Shown here piece after piece: positions 16,508 to 18,555 of a DNA stretch of 18,555 bases. How positions within the stretch are numbered: position 1 is the stretch's first letter; every line of letters starts with the position of its first letter. The translations under genes were made by a program, and so were the position numbers. Below the pieces are notes generated by a model. That model was not told the origin of the DNA. It was given only the letters and a program-made list of their open reading frames with translations, and did no database searches. Source of the DNA: Clostridia bacterium (GTDB lineage: Bacteria > Bacillota > Clostridia > Oscillospirales > Acutalibacteraceae); assembly GCA_900759575.1 (NCBI GenBank), contig CAAEVU010000128.1, forward strand, positions 1 through 18,555. The letters run 5' to 3'.

Positions 16508-16701
16508 CTGAATTTCTATATTTTTTATAAAATCATTTTTTACTCTTTACAATTTTCGTTGTGTTTCATCATAATCCTCTTTTTATAGTGCTAATATGAC
16601 AAAATTTTACGAATATTTACCTTTACAAAAAACTATAGGAATTGGAAAAACAAGATAAAATGCTTCACAATTTTAATTTTGTCACAGTATGTCAGAACTA
16701 C
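16508..16701. other. AT-rich non-coding stretch upstream of the SLH promoter
   Basis: About 190 bases, strongly AT-rich, with runs of A and T and no convincing gene on either strand. The part next to the promoter could act as an upstream promoter element. I see nothing else supportable in it. Confidence 0.5.
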
Positions 16702-16733
16702 AAAATAAAAAGAGCTCTCTTCCGAGAAGCTCT
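16702..16733 (-). terminator. Intrinsic terminator of the AraC-family gene
   Basis: On the minus strand AGAGCT-T-CTC pairs with GAGAGCTCT, with one bulged T and a GGAA loop, followed by TTTTTATTTT. It lies about 44 bases beyond the regulator's stop codon. Confidence 0.85.
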
Positions 16734-16776
16734 CTGATCTAAAACTACTATTTAAAATGTATGGAAACCAATACCC

Positions 16777-17622
16777 TCACTGGGGAGATTCTTCTTCCGA
16801 AAGAGGTTCCTCTGCCGGGATCTCACTTTTTACCGCCCGGGCGTTCCGGCGGTATTGGAGGGGAGTGGTGCCCAACTGCTGCTGGAACACCCGGAAGAAA
16901 GAACGCTGGCTTTCAAAGCCGCATTCTTCGGCAATCTGGGTCACGGAATGGTCCGTTTCCGCCAGGGTGGAACAGGCGCAGGACAATCGGATTCGGGACA
17001 GGTACGCCGGGAAACTCTGCCCCATCTTTTCCGAAAACACATGGGACAAATGGTACTTGTTCATTCCCAATTCCCTGGCCAGCTCCCCCAGGGTCAAAGG
17101 CTCCCGGAAATGCTCCCCCACATAATAGGAGATCTGATAGGTCAGCTCCCGCCGGTCTGCCGCCAAGTTCCTTGCCAGGATCAATTCCGGCAGGGCACGG
17201 GCAAGCACCAGCTGGATCAAAGGGCCGAACACCGGGTTCTGCCGTTCAAAACATCCCTCTTTTTCGATCTCACGAAGGGCAAAGGGAATATTGGGATGCA
17301 CTTTTTCTTTGGGCAGGAACGGGTCCTCCGGGTGACAGCGGAGCAGGGTATCTCCGTACCCACCGGTATAGGACAAATTGCACACCAGCAGGGCCGCATG
17401 GGTATGGGGTTCCAGGGCGGTGTAGGAGTGAACCTGGTTGGGAAACATGAGCGCCAACGCTCCCGGTTCCAAAATTTTGCTTTGGCCACGAACTGTCACC
17501 AAAGACTTGCCGGACAGCACCAAAAACAGCTCCAACTGGGGATGCAGGTGCAGAGGGAAGGTCAGGTCTCTGGCAACATGGATGGAAAAGGGGTCCTGAC
17601 GGGCCTCAAAAAACGCATGCAT
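16777..17622 (-). CDS. AraC-family transcriptional regulator with N-terminal cupin
   Basis: 281 residues. Residues 10-90 form a cupin-type sensing domain (FPLHLHPQLELFLVLSGK, then EPGALALMFPNQVHSY), which in this family binds a sugar or related effector. The C-terminal 160-262 holds the two helix-turn-helix motifs: the first around 177-197 (LTLGELARELGMNKYHLSHV) and the second around 225-248, ending in the family signature AEECGFESQRSFFRVFQQQLG and TTPLQYRR. A short acidic tail follows. The gene diverges from a Gfo/Idh/MocA oxidoreductase, with 155 bases between the two starts, so it most likely controls that gene and perhaps itself. The ribosome binding site is poor (GAGGCG, about ten bases before the ATG), in keeping with low expression. 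Family is firm; the effector is unknown. Confidence 0.92.
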   Translation of the reverse strand: MHAFFEARQDPFSIHVARDLTFPLHLHPQLELFLVLSGKSLVTVRGQSKILEPGALALMFPNQVHSYTALEPHTHAALLVCNLSYTGGYGDTLLRCHPEDPFLPKEKVHPNIPFALREIEKEGCFERQNPVFGPLIQLVLARALPELILARNLAADRRELTYQISYYVGEHFREPLTLGELARELGMNKYHLSHVFSEKMGQSFPAYLSRIRLSCACSTLAETDHSVTQIAEECGFESQRSFFRVFQQQLGTTPLQYRRNARAVKSEIPAEEPLSEEESPQ

Positions 17623-17700
17623 TGTTTATGTCGCCTCACAGGATAAAGGAATGAAAAGAATCTGCAAAATCGCAAGAAATGGCAGTAAAAAATCATCTTT

Positions 17701-17758
17701 TAGCACGTATTCTACCAGAAATGGTGCTATAATGCAACCTAAAGTCATTACAAATGAC
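17701..17758 (+). promoter_or_regulatory. Activator-dependent-looking promoter with operator-like inverted repeats
   Basis: A perfect -10 box TATAAT at 17728-17733 has no recognisable -35 at the right distance. Instead TAGCAC (17701-17706) sits in the -35 area and is repeated inverted as GTGCTA (17724-17729), 23 bases centre to centre, about two helical turns. A second inverted repeat, GTCATTACAAATGAC (17744-17758), lies just after the expected RNA start. This fits control by the divergent AraC-type protein, by inference. Confidence 0.5.
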
Positions 17759-17777
17759 GGAAACGGAGGAGCAGCCT

Positions 17778-18555
17778 ATGGAAAAGGTAAGAGTCGCAAT
17801 GATCGGCGTGGGCGCCATCAGCGGCATCTATTTGCAGAATATTACCAAGGTTTTCCGGGAATTGGATCTGATCGGCGTGTGCGATTTGATCCCTGAGCGG
17901 GCCGAAAAAGGCGTGGCTTATGTGAAGGAACAGATCCAGGCAGGCGCCACTGTCCGGGAACCTAAAATTTATAAAGATATGTACGAAGCCTTTGACGATC
18001 CGGAAGTGGAGGTCATTCTCAACCTGACCCGCCCCCACGAGCACTATGAAGTGTCCAAGCAGGCTCTGCTTCACGGCAAACATGTGTATTCCGAAAAGCC
18101 TTTGGCTGTGGATATGGAAGAGGCCAGCGAGCTGGTTGCCCTGGCAGAAGAGAAGAATCTTCGGATGGGCGGCGCTCCTGACACTTTCATGGGCGCCGGC
18201 ATCCAGACTGCCCGCCGGATCATTGACGATGGACTCATCGGCGACGTGGTAGGCGCCAACTGCGCCATGATCTGCCACGGCCACGAGACCTGGCATCCCG
18301 ACCCGGAATTCTACTACAAGCGGGGCGGCGGCCCCATGATGGACATGGGCCCCTACTACATCACCGCTTTGGTTCAGCTTTTGGGCGAGGCCAAGGGCGT
18401 GATGGGCATGACCAAGCGCACCTTCCCCCACCGGACCATCACCTCGGAGCCTCACTACGGAGAGGACATCACCGTGGACGTGGACACCTATCTTTCCGGA
18501 AACATTCTGTTTTCCAACGGCGCCATCGCCCAGATCTTCACCACTTTTGACGTAC
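17778..18555 (+). CDS. Gfo/Idh/MocA family oxidoreductase (3' truncated)
   Basis: 259 residues are visible before the window ends; family members are usually 330-400 residues long. The N-terminal Rossmann domain starts at VRVAMIGVGAISG, the NAD(P)-binding glycine motif, followed by VCDLIPERA. The family motif EKPLAVDMEEA is at about 110-120. The second domain has WHPDPEFYYKRGGGPMMDMG, the usual stretch around the active-site region. Such enzymes oxidise or reduce sugars, inositols or amino sugars with a tightly bound or free nicotinamide cofactor in the cytoplasm. A good GGAGGAG site six bases before the ATG fixes the start. The gene diverges from an AraC-type regulator and probably opens a sugar- or polyol-using operon beyond the window. 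The substrate cannot be told from the visible part. Confidence 0.9.
   Translation, partial: MEKVRVAMIGVGAISGIYLQNITKVFRELDLIGVCDLIPERAEKGVAYVKEQIQAGATVREPKIYKDMYEAFDDPEVEVILNLTRPHEHYEVSKQALLHGKHVYSEKPLAVDMEEASELVALAEEKNLRMGGAPDTFMGAGIQTARRIIDDGLIGDVVGANCAMICHGHETWHPDPEFYYKRGGGPMMDMGPYYITALVQLLGEAKGVMGMTKRTFPHRTITSEPHYGEDITVDVDTYLSGNILFSNGAIAQIFTTFDV

Noticed and set aside
16540..16572. A ten-codon minus-strand frame (MMKHNENCKE) with an AGAGG just upstream
   Set aside because: Too short and too close to the AGAGG to be convincing, and it lies upstream of the mapped-looking SLH promoter.
16283..16588. A 101-codon plus-strand frame ending in a hydrophobic stretch
   Set aside because: It overlaps the SLH gene start, its leader and promoter on the other strand, has no ribosome binding site, and its hydrophobic tail simply reflects AT-rich DNA.
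17640..17667. A possible minus-strand promoter for the AraC-type gene (TTGCAG, 16 bases, TATCCT)
   Set aside because: Its predicted RNA start would fall within the gene's own ribosome binding site, so the match is probably chance.

Overview
The window reads as chromosomal DNA of a moderately GC-rich, low-redundancy Gram-positive anaerobe, most likely a Clostridia member of the Oscillospiraceae type. The reasons are strong AGGAGG-type ribosome binding sites, sigma-A promoters, classic hairpin-plus-U-tract terminators, two S-layer-homology (SLH) surface proteins, a GH120 xylosidase, an EutH-type permease and a clostridial-type ribosome GTPase fused to a NYN nuclease. I see no rRNA, tRNA, CRISPR array, insertion sequence or phage gene. 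Both edges cut a gene.

Layout. Positions 1-1763: the 3' two thirds of a TetM/EF-G-like ribosomal GTPase whose C-terminus carries a YacP/Rae1-like NYN nuclease domain, closed by a terminator. Positions 1804-4319: a promoter, an aminopeptidase P-family metallopeptidase and, 11 bases later, an EutH-like membrane transporter, then a terminator. Positions 4405-7296: a near-consensus promoter, a structured leader, a cupin-like protein resembling DUF4867, a second intergenic hairpin, an intracellular GH120 beta-xylosidase, and a strong terminator. Positions 7326-16507, minus strand: a surface-protein unit. It starts from an excellent promoter and a leader full of perfect inverted repeats. The first gene encodes a 365-residue SLH protein with an acidic tail. 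After a GC-rich hairpin comes a 2619-residue secreted protein that combines a phosphodiester-glycosidase (NAGPA) domain, a carbohydrate-binding-like sandwich, Ig-like modules, a purple-acid-phosphatase-like metallophosphoesterase, a Cys/His-rich segment, FN3/Big/MBG-type modules and three SLH repeats. Positions 16702-18555: an AraC-family regulator (minus) diverging from a Gfo/Idh/MocA oxidoreductase (plus, cut by the window end), with operator-like inverted repeats between them.

How they fit together. DUF4867-like plus GH120 looks like a small xylo-oligosaccharide catabolic operon acting in the cytoplasm. The AraC/Gfo-Idh-MocA pair looks like the start of another sugar or polyol locus. The minus-strand unit builds a wall-anchored structure; the giant protein could remove a sugar-1-phosphate cap and then the phosphate from phosphorylated glycans at the cell surface. 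The two most noteworthy items are the ribosomal GTPase-NYN nuclease fusion and the surface glycosidase-phosphatase fusion. All functions are inferred from sequence recognition alone; no searches were run.
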